A stretch of 64,000 nt of DNA from Bacteroides pyogenes (GTDB lineage: Bacteria; Bacteroidota; Bacteroidia; Bacteroidales; Bacteroidaceae). The number at the start of each line of letters is the position of its first letter. The first letter of the stretch is position 1. Position numbers and translations under genes: made by a program. Below, piece by piece: positions 1 to 10,763 of this stretch. The notes below the pieces were generated by a model. It was not told where the DNA came from. It saw nothing but the letters and a program-made list of their open reading frames with translations, and searched no databases. The stretch is from positions 62,001-126,000 of the forward strand of contig NZ_JACIDI010000008.1 of assembly GCF_014196225.1 (NCBI RefSeq). The letters run 5' to 3'.

Positions 1-1929
1 GAGGGAAAGGTGACCGGAGCGAATGTCTCCGTGAAGCTGGACGACGCCTTTATGCAGGCGGCGGTAGACGGGAAACCATACATTCAGCAATACCCTATCG
101 ACTCTCTGAACCCGAAAGTGACGAAAGAAATAGACGCTTCCACTTTGTGGAAGAAAATTGTGCACAACGCATGGAAGTCGGCAGAACCCGGAGTCCTCTT
201 CTGGGATACCATCATTCGCGAGTCCGTACCCGATTGCTATGCAGACTTAGGATATAGGACCGTATCGACAAATCCTTGCGGAGAAATACCCTTGTGCCCC
301 TATGACTCCTGCCGTTTGCTGGCTATCAACCTATATTCTTACGTAGTGAATCCATTCAAGCCGGACGCTTATTTCGATTTCAACTTGTTTAAGAAGCACG
401 TAGCTCTGGCACAACGCATCATGGATGACATCATCGACCTCGAGTTGGAAAAGATCGAGAGCATCATGCATAAGATTGACGCCGACCCTGAAAGCGAAGA
501 GGTGAAACACTCGGAACGCTTGCTTTGGGAAAAGATTTACAAGAAAAGCGGACAGGGACGCCGGACAGGTGTAGGCATCACTGCGGAAGGAGACATGCTG
601 GCAGCCTTAGGACTTCGCTACGGTACGGAAGAGGCTACCGAGTTTTCGGAGGAAGTACATAAAACAATCGCCTTGTGCGCTTACCGTTCATCCGTAGACA
701 TGGCGAAAGAGCGGGGAACGTTTGAAGTTTACAGCAGCGAACGCGAACAGAACAACCCGTTCATCAGGCGTCTGGCTGAAGCCGATCCGCAGCTATACGA
801 AGACATGAAGAAATACGGACGGCGCAACATCGCTTGCCTGACTATCGCCCCGACAGGAACAACCAGCTTAATGACGCAAACCACTTCGGGAATCGAACCG
901 GTATTCTTGCCCGTGTACAAGCGTAGAAGGAAGGTGAACCCGAATGATACCAATGTACGCGTGGATTTTGTGGATGAAACCGGCGACGCTTTCGAGGAAT
1001 ATATCGTATTCCACCATAAGTTCGTGACGTGGATGGAGGCTAACGGATACGACCCTGCCAAGCGATATACACAGGAAGAAGTGGACCAATTGGTGGCGAA
1101 ATCGCCTTACTACAAAGCCACTTCCAACGATGTCGACTGGCTGATGAAGGTCAGAATGCAGGGAAAGATACAGAAATGGGTAGACCACTCCATCAGTGTA
1201 ACGATCAATCTGCCGAACGATGTGGACGAAGACTTGGTGAACCGCCTCTATGTGGAAGCATGGCGCTCAGGGTGCAAAGGTTGCACCGTATATCGCGACG
1301 GATCGCGTTCGGGAGTTCTGATCGCTGCAAAAGCGGAAAAGAAGAAAGACGACGAGCTTCCTCCGTGCAAGCCCCCCACAGTGGTGGAAGTACGCCCCAA
1401 AGTGCTGGAAGCCGATGTGGTACGTTTCCAGAACAACAAAGAGAAATGGGTGGCATTTGTCGGCTTGATGGACGGACATCCGTACGAGATATTCACCGGA
1501 TTGCAAGACGATGATGAAGGGATTTTATTACCCAAGAGCGTAACGATGGGACGCATCATCAAGAATGTGGACGAAGAAGGAAACAAACGCTACGATTTCC
1601 AGTTTGAGAACAAGCGGGGATACAAAACAACGATCGAAGGATTGTCCGAAAAGTTCAACAAAGAGTATTGGAACTATGCGAAACTGATCTCGGGAGTACT
1701 TCGTTACCGGATGCCGATTGAGCAAGTTATCAAACTCGTAAGTTCACTGCAATTGAACAGCGAGAGCATCAACACTTGGAAGAACGGTGTAGAACGAGCT
1801 TTGAAGAAGTATGTACAAGACGGAACGGAAGCCAAAGGCAAAAAATGCCCGAATTGCGGAAACGAGACTCTGGTATATCAGGAAGGTTGCCTGATCTGTA
1901 AAACTTGCGGCGCTTCAAGGTGCGGATAA
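1..1929 (+). CDS. adenosylcobalamin-dependent ribonucleoside-diphosphate reductase, C-terminal part (5' end outside window)
   Basis: The frame is open from the first base, so only the C-terminal 642 or so residues of a class II (vitamin B12-dependent) ribonucleotide reductase are present. The enzyme reduces ribonucleotides to deoxyribonucleotides without needing oxygen, which suits an anaerobe. Visible family signatures are NPCGEIPL followed by YDSCRLLAINL, the stretch LTIAPTGTTSLM, and GCKGCTVYRDGSR near the end of the barrel. The last 25 residues hold a zinc-ribbon-like CPNCG...CLICKTCG with a terminal CG, a tail typical of the long B12-dependent form and probably used in re-reduction of the active site. 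The GTG at base 10 is internal, not a start. No partner gene is visible downstream. Confidence 0.95.
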   Translation, partial: EGKVTGANVSVKLDDAFMQAAVDGKPYIQQYPIDSLNPKVTKEIDASTLWKKIVHNAWKSAEPGVLFWDTIIRESVPDCYADLGYRTVSTNPCGEIPLCPYDSCRLLAINLYSYVVNPFKPDAYFDFNLFKKHVALAQRIMDDIIDLELEKIESIMHKIDADPESEEVKHSERLLWEKIYKKSGQGRRTGVGITAEGDMLAALGLRYGTEEATEFSEEVHKTIALCAYRSSVDMAKERGTFEVYSSEREQNNPFIRRLAEADPQLYEDMKKYGRRNIACLTIAPTGTTSLMTQTTSGIEPVFLPVYKRRRKVNPNDTNVRVDFVDETGDAFEEYIVFHHKFVTWMEANGYDPAKRYTQEEVDQLVAKSPYYKATSNDVDWLMKVRMQGKIQKWVDHSISVTINLPNDVDEDLVNRLYVEAWRSGCKGCTVYRDGSRSGVLIAAKAEKKKDDELPPCKPPTVVEVRPKVLEADVVRFQNNKEKWVAFVGLMDGHPYEIFTGLQDDDEGILLPKSVTMGRIIKNVDEEGNKRYDFQFENKRGYKTTIEGLSEKFNKEYWNYAKLISGVLRYRMPIEQVIKLVSSLQLNSESINTWKNGVERALKKYVQDGTEAKGKKCPNCGNETLVYQEGCLICKTCGASRCG

Positions 1930-1990
1930 AAGAAAACAGGGATAGCGTACGAAACAGAAACGCACTGTAAGGCTCATTGCCGCCTGCTTT

Positions 1991-2064
1991 AAAACTCGGA
2001 TTCATACGGATTGATGTAAAAACGCCAAGTTCGGCTTATGCAAATCCGCATGAATCCGAGTTTT
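1991..2064. terminator. 22-bp inverted repeat between RNR and malQ
   Basis: Arms at 1991-2012 and 2043-2064 pair over 22 bp with one mismatch, around a 30-base loop. The left arm begins AAAACTCGGATTCAT and the right arm ends in TTTTT (2061-2065). Position just after the reductase stop and the closing T run fit an intrinsic terminator. The long arm and loop are unusual for one. Confidence 0.6.
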
Positions 2065-2169
2065 TAGCGGCATAACGGTTCTTTTTTACCGCAACCGCTT
2101 TATTTTTCTCGGAAAATTATCTTATACTTGCACCGACATTAGTCGTTAACCCGAAAAAGCAGTCGATAA

Positions 2170-4851
2170 ATGCACGTATCATTTCATATAGAATACCGCA
2201 CCAATTGGGGCGAAGAAGTAAAAATAGCCGGTCTGTTCCCCCATCCCGTCGCTTTACAGACCACAGACGGCATACATTGGACGACCGAAATAGAGCTCGA
2301 AATCCCCGAAGAAGGCGCAACGATTCATTACAACTACCGGATAGAAGAAAACGGCACGGTGACACGGAAAGAGTGGAACCATCTGAAACGAAGCCTTTTC
2401 CTGTCGGGTTCTTCCAAAAAGCGATACCGGATACACGATTGTTGGAAAAACATTCCCGAACAGCTGTACTACTACAGCTCCGCTTTCACCGATATTCTTC
2501 TGGCGCATCCCCACAGGGATGCCCTCCCGCCAAGTTACAACAAGGGTCTGATAATAAAGGCATACGCGCCCCGTATCGATGACAATTACTGCCTCGGCAT
2601 TTGCGGAAACCAAAAGTGCCTGGGAAACTGGGACCCCGACAAAGCCGTATTGATGAGCGACGCGAACTTCCCCGAGTGGCAAGCGGAACTCGACGCTTCC
2701 AAACTGAAGTTCCCGTTAGAATATAAGTTTGTGCTGTATAACAAGCAACAGAAGCAGGCAGATTGCTGGGAAAACAACCCCAACCGCTATTTGGCAGCTC
2801 CGTCACTGAAGGCCAATGAATCCATCGTCATTTCCGACCGGTATGTTTTTTTCGACACGCCGCTGTGGAAAGGAGCCGGTACGGCCGTGCCCCTTTTCTC
2901 GCTGAGGTCGGAACAGAGCTTCGGAGTGGGCGACTTCGGCGATTTGGAACGTCTGACCGACTGGGCGGTAAGCACCAACCAGAAGATTATACAGATTCTG
3001 CCCATCAACGACACGACGATGACGCACACATGGACAGACTCTTATCCGTACAACAGCATTTCGATCTACGCCCTGCACCCGATGTATGCCGACATCAGCC
3101 GGATGGGAAAGCTGAAGGACAAAGAGGCGGCTGCCGCTTTCGAAAAGAAGCAGCAGGAACTGAACAGCCTGAATTCGGTAGATTACGAGGCTGTGAACCG
3201 GAACAAATGGGCGTTTTTCCGGCTCATCTTCGCGCAAGAAGGCGAACAGACGCTGCGTTCGAGAGCGTTCGAAACATTTTTCGAATCGAACAAAGAGTGG
3301 CTTCTGCCCTACGCCGCATTCAGCTACCTGCGCGACAAATACGGTACGCCCGACTTTCGGCAATGGCCCCGACACGCAGTGTTCGAACCGGAAGAAATCG
3401 CCGGGATGTGCCGCCCCGATTCCGGCATATACCCCGAAATAGCGATTCATTACTTCGTTCAATACCACCTGCACAGGCAGTTGACCCGTGCAACGGAATA
3501 TGCACGCCGAAACGGTGTAGTACTGAAAGGAGACATTCCGATAGGCATCAGCCGCAACAGTGTAGAGGCATGGACAGAGCCGCATTATTTCAACATGAAC
3601 GGACAAGCGGGCGCGCCGCCCGACGACTTCTCGCAGAACGGACAGAACTGGGGATTCCCCACTTACAATTGGGAGGCGATGGAAAAAGACGGTTACGCCT
3701 GGTGGATGAAGCGTTTCCGCAAGATGGCAGAGTATTTCGACGCTTACCGGATCGACCACATCCTCGGCTTCTTCCGTATCTGGGAGATTCCCATGCACGC
3801 CGTACACGGTCTGCTGGGACGGTTCGTACCCTCCATCCCCATGAGCCGGGAAGAGATAGAAAGCTACGGCATCGGCTTCCGCGAAGAGTTGCTCAGCCCC
3901 TACATCCACGAATCGTTTCTTCATCAGATCTTCGGCCGCCACACCGAATCGGTGAAAGCCACCTTCATCGAACCGACAGGCGAAGTGGGATTGTACCGGA
4001 TGAGAAAAGGTTTCGAGACGCAACGGCAAGTGGAAACCTTTTTCGCGGACAAGGCAACAGACTCCGACACAGAGATAAAGGAAGGGCTTTACAGCCTCAT
4101 CAGCAACGTATTGTTCATTCCCGACCCGAAAGAAAAAGGCAAATATCACCCGCGCATAGGCGTGCAACGCGATTTTGTGTACCATGCATTGAGCCATGAA
4201 GAGAAAGCGGCCTTCGACAAATTGTACGACCGGTATTACTACCATCGGCACGACCTTTTCTGGCAACAGCAAGCCATGAAGAAGCTGCCGCAGCTTACGC
4301 AAGCCACCCGCATGCTCATCTGCGGCGAAGATCTGGGGATGATTCCCCACTGCGTGCCTTGGGTGATGAACGAGCTTCGCATTCTCAGTCTGGAGATACA
4401 GCGAATGCCCAAGAATCCGGCGCACGAATTCGGACACCCCGAAGCATATCCCTACCCATCGGTGTGCACCGTCTCCACACACGACATGTCGACTTTGCGA
4501 GGCTGGTGGGAAGAAGGCCATCAGCAGACACAGCGTTATTACCGGGACGTATTGGGGCACTACGGCAACGCTCCTGCGTCTGCCACGCCGGAATTATGCG
4601 AAGAAGTAATCAGAGAGCATCTGGGCAGCCGCTCCATGTTCTGCATCCTGTCGCTGCAAGACTGGCTTTCCATCGACAAGAAGCTGAGAAACCCGGACGT
4701 ACGGGAAGAGCGTATCAACGTTCCGTCGAACCCGCGCCATTATTGGCGATACCGGATGCACCTCACGCTGGAGGAGCTGATGCAGACGGAAACTCTTAAT
4801 AAGAAGATACGGGAACTGATTAAGTACACCGGCAGAAATCCGAAGAAATAA
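2170..4851 (+). CDS. malQ: 4-alpha-glucanotransferase (amylomaltase, GH77) with N-terminal starch-binding domains
   Basis: 893 residues; transfers alpha-1,4-glucan segments between maltodextrins in the cytoplasm, so it belongs to starch and glycogen metabolism. The first ~240 residues look like two CBM20-type domains (ITFHIEY-like opening; the second contains LGICGNQKCLGNWDP), followed by a full GH77 catalytic domain from about residue 245 (PLFSLRSEQSFGVGDFGDL). The three expected acidic residues are visible: Asp529 in AYRIDHILGF, Glu720 in CGEDLGM and Asp772 in STHDMSTLRGWW. Plant DPE2 and Bacteroides MalQ share this long form. The start ATG at 2170 follows a leader with a weak -7-like TATACTTG near 2123. 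It stands alone, flanked by hairpins. Confident call. Confidence 0.95.
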   Translation: MHVSFHIEYRTNWGEEVKIAGLFPHPVALQTTDGIHWTTEIELEIPEEGATIHYNYRIEENGTVTRKEWNHLKRSLFLSGSSKKRYRIHDCWKNIPEQLYYYSSAFTDILLAHPHRDALPPSYNKGLIIKAYAPRIDDNYCLGICGNQKCLGNWDPDKAVLMSDANFPEWQAELDASKLKFPLEYKFVLYNKQQKQADCWENNPNRYLAAPSLKANESIVISDRYVFFDTPLWKGAGTAVPLFSLRSEQSFGVGDFGDLERLTDWAVSTNQKIIQILPINDTTMTHTWTDSYPYNSISIYALHPMYADISRMGKLKDKEAAAAFEKKQQELNSLNSVDYEAVNRNKWAFFRLIFAQEGEQTLRSRAFETFFESNKEWLLPYAAFSYLRDKYGTPDFRQWPRHAVFEPEEIAGMCRPDSGIYPEIAIHYFVQYHLHRQLTRATEYARRNGVVLKGDIPIGISRNSVEAWTEPHYFNMNGQAGAPPDDFSQNGQNWGFPTYNWEAMEKDGYAWWMKRFRKMAEYFDAYRIDHILGFFRIWEIPMHAVHGLLGRFVPSIPMSREEIESYGIGFREELLSPYIHESFLHQIFGRHTESVKATFIEPTGEVGLYRMRKGFETQRQVETFFADKATDSDTEIKEGLYSLISNVLFIPDPKEKGKYHPRIGVQRDFVYHALSHEEKAAFDKLYDRYYYHRHDLFWQQQAMKKLPQLTQATRMLICGEDLGMIPHCVPWVMNELRILSLEIQRMPKNPAHEFGHPEAYPYPSVCTVSTHDMSTLRGWWEEGHQQTQRYYRDVLGHYGNAPASATPELCEEVIREHLGSRSMFCILSLQDWLSIDKKLRNPDVREERINVPSNPRHYWRYRMHLTLEELMQTETLNKKIRELIKYTGRNPKK

Positions 4852-4952
4852 GCACGTTTTCGAACCGGCGGTGTGTCCCCGGAGGGCAACTGATCCATTC
4901 GGCAAGAGGGAGTATCCACGCATACAGCACCGCGCTCTCACCTATAATCTCC

Positions 4953-5019
4953 GCAAAACGAAATGTTAGTGCCTTGTAAAATGAAGCGTTCTATTTCGTA
5001 AAATGATAAGTCCTCGAAA
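4953..5019. repeat. 22-bp-period degenerate tandem repeat (3 units)
   Basis: Three units begin GCAAAACGAAATG, GTAAAATGAAGCG and GTAAAATGATAAG; the last two starts (4976 and 4998) are exactly 22 bp apart. It lies in the 287-bp space between malQ and the broken phage-type gene. It is one of several arrays of the same period in this window (10764, 15452, 18922, 49851, 54132). The period is not a multiple of three, so it is not coding. Confidence 0.55.
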
Positions 5020-5073
5020 TCACAAAAATATTTTTCAAAATCGACCGGCTTGCCGATATTGAAACCGCATTAA

Positions 5074-5104
5074 AACGGTGTTGGAGAAACCTTCCAACGC
5101 CGTT
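5074..5104 (-). terminator. stem-loop downstream of the DGR-type gene
   Basis: Arms 5074-5085 and 5093-5104 (AACGGTGTTGGA / TCCAACGCCGTT) pair over 12 bp with one G-T wobble around a 7-base loop. It lies 35 bp after the stop of the minus-strand pseudogene and about 230 bp after malQ, so it can stop transcription from either side. DGR targets often carry a hairpin just downstream of the variable region that assists retrohoming. This one is about 95 bp beyond the variable region, farther than in the phage BPP-1 case, so terminator is the safer reading. Confidence 0.5.
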
Positions 5105-5138
5105 CTTTCGTTTTGTCGCTTCGCTCCCGCTTTGACGC

Positions 5139-6962
5139 TTACGCATTCTCGCTAATCGCTTTGTACGCCGCCACGCTCTGCGCTTTCACGATTTGACCGC
5201 GGAAGGCCAGACGCGCCCCGACACCCGCACTCGCAAACGAAGCATCGTAATTCGCAAACGCACTCGACACACCGCCATTCGCATACGCGTTGCCGCAGCC
5301 GCGACAAACCACACGGGATGCTGAGCCTGAATGCCAAAATATATCCGAGTAATGCGTTGATGAGGAGCCATTCACATTGCCGACAGGTATAACATCCATA
5401 TATCTGCCGTGGGCGACAGTCGGTATCCACAAGCCACTATTAGAAGTTCCTTTTACCATACGTGTAGAGCCGTCAGGCATCCAGATACGCCATTTGCCGA
5501 CGTTATCCCTGTCATTGGGAAGGTCTACACCGTCCATCATGTCATATTTATTGCCGTAGATGTCCTCATAACCCAAACAGCAGATGTTGTTCACTTGAGT
5601 TACTGCAGCACCACCGTATTCGTCTACGCCACGATACCATGCATATTGGTGCACAAGATTATCGACGAGACTCTTCGTAACACCGTTGTTCACGCTCTTG
5701 GCCTCTTCGTAACCGATTGTATCCCTCATTTCGCGACTTGCCGTACCGCCTGTAGTGCGACTGTTTGAATGCAGACCTGCACCGCACTGTTCTTGTGCAT
5801 TTCGACGACCATAGCGAGCATAGAACAGGTTGGCTATGCGAGAGTGTATCAGGACATCAATTTGTTGCATACCTCGCTGAGCACTGTAATAGTGGAAGTC
5901 CGCTCACGTCATGCTACCGGTTGTAGAACTTACACTAATGACAGCACGCAATTTCGATCCGATGACAGAGAAACCTAGCACTGCACACAAATGCTCGTCG
6001 TTTGCCACCCATTCAGGCTCCATATCCTCAATCCTTGTACTATTGCTCAATACCACACAGTCGAACTCTGCCGTGTTCAAAATGGTAAAGTGGAGGTTTA
6101 CAGCATCGTCCGGTATGTCGACGATGAGGTACATGTCTGCCTCAAATTTGTTGCCAATAGTTGGAACGACTATGGAGTTGATTACCTCACCTTCTGCATC
6201 TACAAAAACTGAGCCGACGAGGTTTGTGCCGGGAATACTGGGGAAGCGGACGCGTTTGAAGCCTTCAACGATCACCTTGCACACGCTGTATGCGTTGTCG
6301 TTGGTATAAGAACTTGACAAGGTATCTTTACCACTCATAATCTTCTTTCCGGGCTGGAAACCTCCCTGAGTACCCTTGATTTCTCCAAGTATCAATACAG
6401 TCGCCTGTGGACTTGCCGACTTATGAAGTGCATCGTTGGAACTGTAGCAGCTGTAGTGCTTGCCTTTCATGTAATCATTGATACCTTTGCTCCAAAAGAA
6501 CGGCTCGTACATCATCCAGTCGCCCTCCGTTCCATCAAGTTTTGCTTCTGAATCGTCGGCATACTTGTAGCTATCCGCATCATCGAGAGGATAGTAGGTC
6601 ATCTCACCATCAAGGTTATTCACGACCGTGTTCAGACAGGCCATATTCACATTGCGAGTCGTCGCCTTTTTCGTCACCTTAGCCAGTACCCTATGGCGTT
6701 GTTTCAGGATTGCCGAAATATGCCCACTTGGCTTATAGTACGTGCCGGTCTTATATCCGGTTCCGTTATCAAGATTGCTCACGTTGGCATCATCACTTAC
6801 GGAGTCATCGAACTCAATCATTGTGTAGTCTGGTTGCATGATATTCAATTCAGGAAAGTGGGCTACCAATTCTGCGTAGGTTTCGCTCTCCAAGTATTTG
6901 GTGAGACGGACTGTTCCGACGAGGGTGCATGTTTCGGTAGCACTACCCTCTGGAAAATCCAA
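5139..6962 (-). pseudogene. phage-type DGR target protein with C-type-lectin-like C-terminus; 5'-truncated and interrupted by an in-frame TGA
   Basis: Two minus-strand reading frames (5139-5870 and 5904-6962) are one frame split by a single TGA at 5904-5906. After the TGA it continues without a shift as ADFHYYSAQRGMQQID. A TGG-to-TGA change (Trp to stop) explains it most simply. The 5' end runs straight into the inverted repeat of an IS element at 6963, with no plausible start (the first in-frame candidate is a TTG), so the N-terminus is lost. The remaining ~607 codons hold an unassigned N-terminal part and a C-terminal ~240 residues of formylglycine-enzyme / C-type-lectin style (YDMMDGVDLPND, GKWRIWMPDGSTRMVKG, YMDVIPVGNVNGSSST). 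The tail carries a DGR-type variable region. Proteins of this kind are commonly phage tail or surface receptor-binding proteins. No reverse transcriptase is nearby. The exact phage family is not recognised. Confidence 0.75.
5195..5340 (-). other. candidate DGR variable region (VR)
   Basis: On the minus strand this encodes ASRVVCRGCGNAYANGG, then VSSAFANYDASFASAGVGAR and LAFRG. The alternating codons TGC, GGC, AAC, TAT, AAT, AGT, TTT, AAT, TAC, TTT, AGT and GGT all fit an AAC or AAT template codon with only the two adenines changed. The intervening codons (GCG, GGC, GTG, TCG, GAT) contain few or no adenines. That adenine-restricted pattern, at the very C-terminus of a lectin-like fold and ending in a GC-rich stretch (GGGGCGCGTCTGGCC) where an initiation-of-mutagenic-homing site belongs, is the hallmark of a DGR target. 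The template repeat itself was not found in the window. Confidence 0.7.
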
Positions 6963-8073
<1,111 letters not shown>

Positions 8074-8085
8074 CTGGTTTTCCCA

Positions 8086-9144
8086 TCATTTATAATCTTT
8101 TATAAATCCCTCCATCAGCCAATTGGCGAGGGCCTGCCGGTTGGAATTGATGACCAGTCGCCGCTGGTCGAACGTGTTTTGAATATTGCCCAGCTCCACA
8201 AAAACAGAGGTCGGATGGGTGTAAGCCAGCACATACAGATTCCGCCCGCTCACCGTTCCTGAAAAACCGCGATTAGGCTGATGCTTCCCGTATTTCGACT
8301 CAAACATATCTTTCATGTTGTATGCCAACCGCTTGCTTTCGGCCTTCTTCATGGAATGATAGAAAAAGACATCGGTCTGCTTCCCTTTGCTCCGGCTGTC
8401 TACATGAATAAAGATGGCGCGGCAGTAAGCATAGTTCTTCCGGTCTTCCCGGTAAAGCGTGTTTATCCGCTCGCAACGTTGCTTCAAGCGTTGCACCTGA
8501 TTTAAAGGAATGGGAGCGCCCATGCAGGTTTCGCGCTTGCTGTTCGACAAATAGGCATCATCTCTGATACCGTCTTTGGCATCCCGGATGATAATGTGCA
8601 CTTCCGCCCCCTCCTGCATCAGGTTGCGTGCCAGACGAAGGGCGATATCATAGGCATATTCGTCTTCATGAAGTTCATGTTTTCCCACATAGCCGATAGC
8701 TCCCGGGTCGGGACCTCCATGCCCGCTGACTATATAAAAGCACGCACCTGCCAGACGTTCGGAAGTTACCGGGACATCCGCCAACTGCTTTCCGAAGAGC
8801 GGTTGATGAATGGACGTTCCTTTTCTTGAAGGCTTAGCCGGCACTATCTCCTTTTTCCCACCGGCAGGCAGCTTATCCGCAAGAGGCTTTCCCGATACGG
8901 TTTTCGTTCTTTTCACCGGAGGAATGACGTAGGTCATCCCCATCTTCAACACTTCTTCCTTCCCTAATTGTTTCCTGTTCAACTCCACAAAGTCATTATA
9001 ATATTTTTTAGGCGACCTGTTGTGCCTCAGCAGAAAAGTAGAAATGCCTTCGCCGGCTTTCGGAGTGGCTTTCTCTTGAGCCGTTGCTCCCGGAATTAAA
9101 AAGAATACACTAAAACACAGAAGAATACCGAATCTCTTTTTCAT
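8086..9144 (-). CDS. N-acetylmuramoyl-L-alanine amidase (Amidase_3), secreted
   Basis: 352 residues with a signal peptide (KKRFGILLCFSVFFLIPGAT, cleaved near TAQ). A LysM-like stretch follows (YYNDFVELNRKQLG...GMTYVIPP), then a basic linker, then a zinc amidase domain. Zinc and catalytic residues are visible: His in SGHGGPDPGAIG, Glu in HEDEYAYDIALRLA, His in AIFIHVDSRS and Glu in SVFVELGNIQN. It would cleave the amide bond between MurNAc and the stem peptide in the periplasm, for daughter-cell separation or wall turnover. The gene stops 12 bp before the IS element and is divergent from the metY-type gene. The intact motifs argue for a working enzyme. Confidence 0.92.
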   Translation of the reverse strand: MKKRFGILLCFSVFFLIPGATAQEKATPKAGEGISTFLLRHNRSPKKYYNDFVELNRKQLGKEEVLKMGMTYVIPPVKRTKTVSGKPLADKLPAGGKKEIVPAKPSRKGTSIHQPLFGKQLADVPVTSERLAGACFYIVSGHGGPDPGAIGYVGKHELHEDEYAYDIALRLARNLMQEGAEVHIIIRDAKDGIRDDAYLSNSKRETCMGAPIPLNQVQRLKQRCERINTLYREDRKNYAYCRAIFIHVDSRSKGKQTDVFFYHSMKKAESKRLAYNMKDMFESKYGKHQPNRGFSGTVSGRNLYVLAYTHPTSVFVELGNIQNTFDQRRLVINSNRQALANWLMEGFIKDYK

Positions 9145-9213
9145 ATTTACGTTAACTCGTATTTACAATATCATTTCACTCATAAAATAGAACAAAAATA
9201 CGATTATTTTCTC

Positions 9214-9222
9214 TATTTTTGC
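9214..9222 (+). promoter_or_regulatory. Bacteroides-type -7 box before metY-like gene
   Basis: TATTTTTGC matches TAnnTTTGC and lies 48 bp before the start codon at 9270. No clear TTTG is seen at -33. Confidence 0.45.
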
Positions 9223-9269
9223 GCCATTCATCCTTTTTTTGAAAAGAAGACATTTAAAACCGATACATT

Positions 9270-10550
9270 ATGGCAAAACAATTCAAACCCGAAACATTGT
9301 GCGTACAAGCAGGATGGAAGCCCGGCAAAGGAGAGCCGCGCGTACTGCCCATCTATCAAAGTACAACTTTCAAATACGATACCAGCGACCAGATGGCGCG
9401 TCTTTTCGATCTGGAAGACAACGGCTACTTCTATACCCGCCTGCAAAACCCGACCAATGACGCCGTAGCCACGAAGATAGCCGCACTCGAAGGCGGAGTG
9501 GCCGCCATGCTTACTTCAAGCGGTCAAGCTGCCAACTTCTACGCAATTTTCAATATCTGCCAAGCAGGCGACCACTTTGTTTGCTCTTCGGCCATTTACG
9601 GAGGCACGTTCAACTTGTTCGGCGTCACCATGAAAAAGCTCGGAATCGACGTAACCTTCGTCAGCCCCGATGCCGGCGAAGAAGAAATATCGGGAGCTTT
9701 CCGCCCGAACACGAAAGCATTGTTCGGCGAAACCATCTCCAACCCGTCGCTCGAAGTGCTGGATATCGAAAAATTCGCGCGCATCGCCCACAAGCATGGC
9801 GTTCCTCTGATTGTAGACAATACCTTCCCCACTCCCATCAACTGCCGCCCGATCGAATGGGGAGCGGATATCGTGGTGCACTCCACTACCAAATATATGG
9901 ACGGACATGCCACCAGCGTAGGCGGTTGCATCGTCGACAGCGGCAATTTCGACTGGGATGCCCACGCCGATAAATTCCCCGGACTATGTACTCCGGACGA
10001 GTCGTACCACGGACTGACGTATACGAAAGATTTCGGAAAAGCGGCTTACATTACCAAAGCTACCGCCCAACTGATGCGTGACTTGGGAAGCATACAAAGT
10101 CCGCAAAATGCCTTTTTGCTGAATCTGGGACTGGAAACGCTGCATCTACGCATGCCCCAGCACTGCCGGAACGCACAAAAGGTAGCCGAATATCTATCGG
10201 GACATGAGAAGGTGGCATGGGTAAACTACTGCGGACTGCCGGACAACAAGTATTACCCGTTGGCGCAGAAATACATGCCCCATGGGTCTTGCGGCGTTAT
10301 TTCTTTCGGGCTTAAAGGCGGACGCGATGTCTCCATCCAATTCATGGACGCTTTGGAGGTAATCGCCATCGTCACCCATGTGGCGGATGCGCGCAGCTGT
10401 GTGCTCCACCCTGCAAGCCATACCCACCGCCAGCTTACGGACGAGCAGTTGATAGAGGCCGGTGTACGCCCGGACTTAATCCGTTTATCGGTAGGCATAG
10501 AAAACGCCGATGATCTGATTGCAGACATCGAACAGGCATTGAAGGCATAA
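9270..10550 (+). CDS. metY: O-acetylhomoserine aminocarboxypropyltransferase (sulfhydrylase), MetY type
   Basis: 426 residues, PLP-dependent Cys/Met metabolism family. Uses O-acetylhomoserine with sulfide to give homocysteine, the direct sulfhydrylation route to methionine. Seen: QPETLCVQAGWKP-like opening, YTRLQNPTNDAVATKIAALE, the PLP-site region HSTTKYMDGHATSVGG with the Schiff-base lysine, and the C-terminal HPASHTHRQLTDEQ with SVGIENADDLI. Length and motifs match MetY rather than the shorter cystathionine gamma-synthases. ATG at 9270 is preceded by a Bacteroides -7 box. It is divergent from the amidase gene and is followed by a 570-bp spacer. Confidence 0.93.
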   Translation: MAKQFKPETLCVQAGWKPGKGEPRVLPIYQSTTFKYDTSDQMARLFDLEDNGYFYTRLQNPTNDAVATKIAALEGGVAAMLTSSGQAANFYAIFNICQAGDHFVCSSAIYGGTFNLFGVTMKKLGIDVTFVSPDAGEEEISGAFRPNTKALFGETISNPSLEVLDIEKFARIAHKHGVPLIVDNTFPTPINCRPIEWGADIVVHSTTKYMDGHATSVGGCIVDSGNFDWDAHADKFPGLCTPDESYHGLTYTKDFGKAAYITKATAQLMRDLGSIQSPQNAFLLNLGLETLHLRMPQHCRNAQKVAEYLSGHEKVAWVNYCGLPDNKYYPLAQKYMPHGSCGVISFGLKGGRDVSIQFMDALEVIAIVTHVADARSCVLHPASHTHRQLTDEQLIEAGVRPDLIRLSVGIENADDLIADIEQALKA

Positions 10551-10763
10551 CGAATTAAAAAAATGTTTCTACAGTTTAAAGGACATAAGACCGTCTTTAT
10601 ATACAAACAGTAAAAGCAATAACCTCAAGTTTATCGGATGATGTCAGGCATTAAGACTTTGGAGGTGCGGTTCACTCTGTGGCAGGGGCGACTGCGCTTG
10701 CCGTTATACAGAAAGAAGTAGCTCCATTTATTATAAGAACAGCGTTTTCGGTTTAAAGGATAT

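Noticed and set aside
2803..4560. 585-codon open frame on the minus strand
   Set aside because: Antisense shadow of malQ, which has all GH77 motifs in the other strand.
4866..4880. GGCGGTGTGTC identical to 11 bases of the DGR variable region
   Set aside because: The match ends abruptly on both sides and lacks the A-rich positions a template repeat needs; a chance match.
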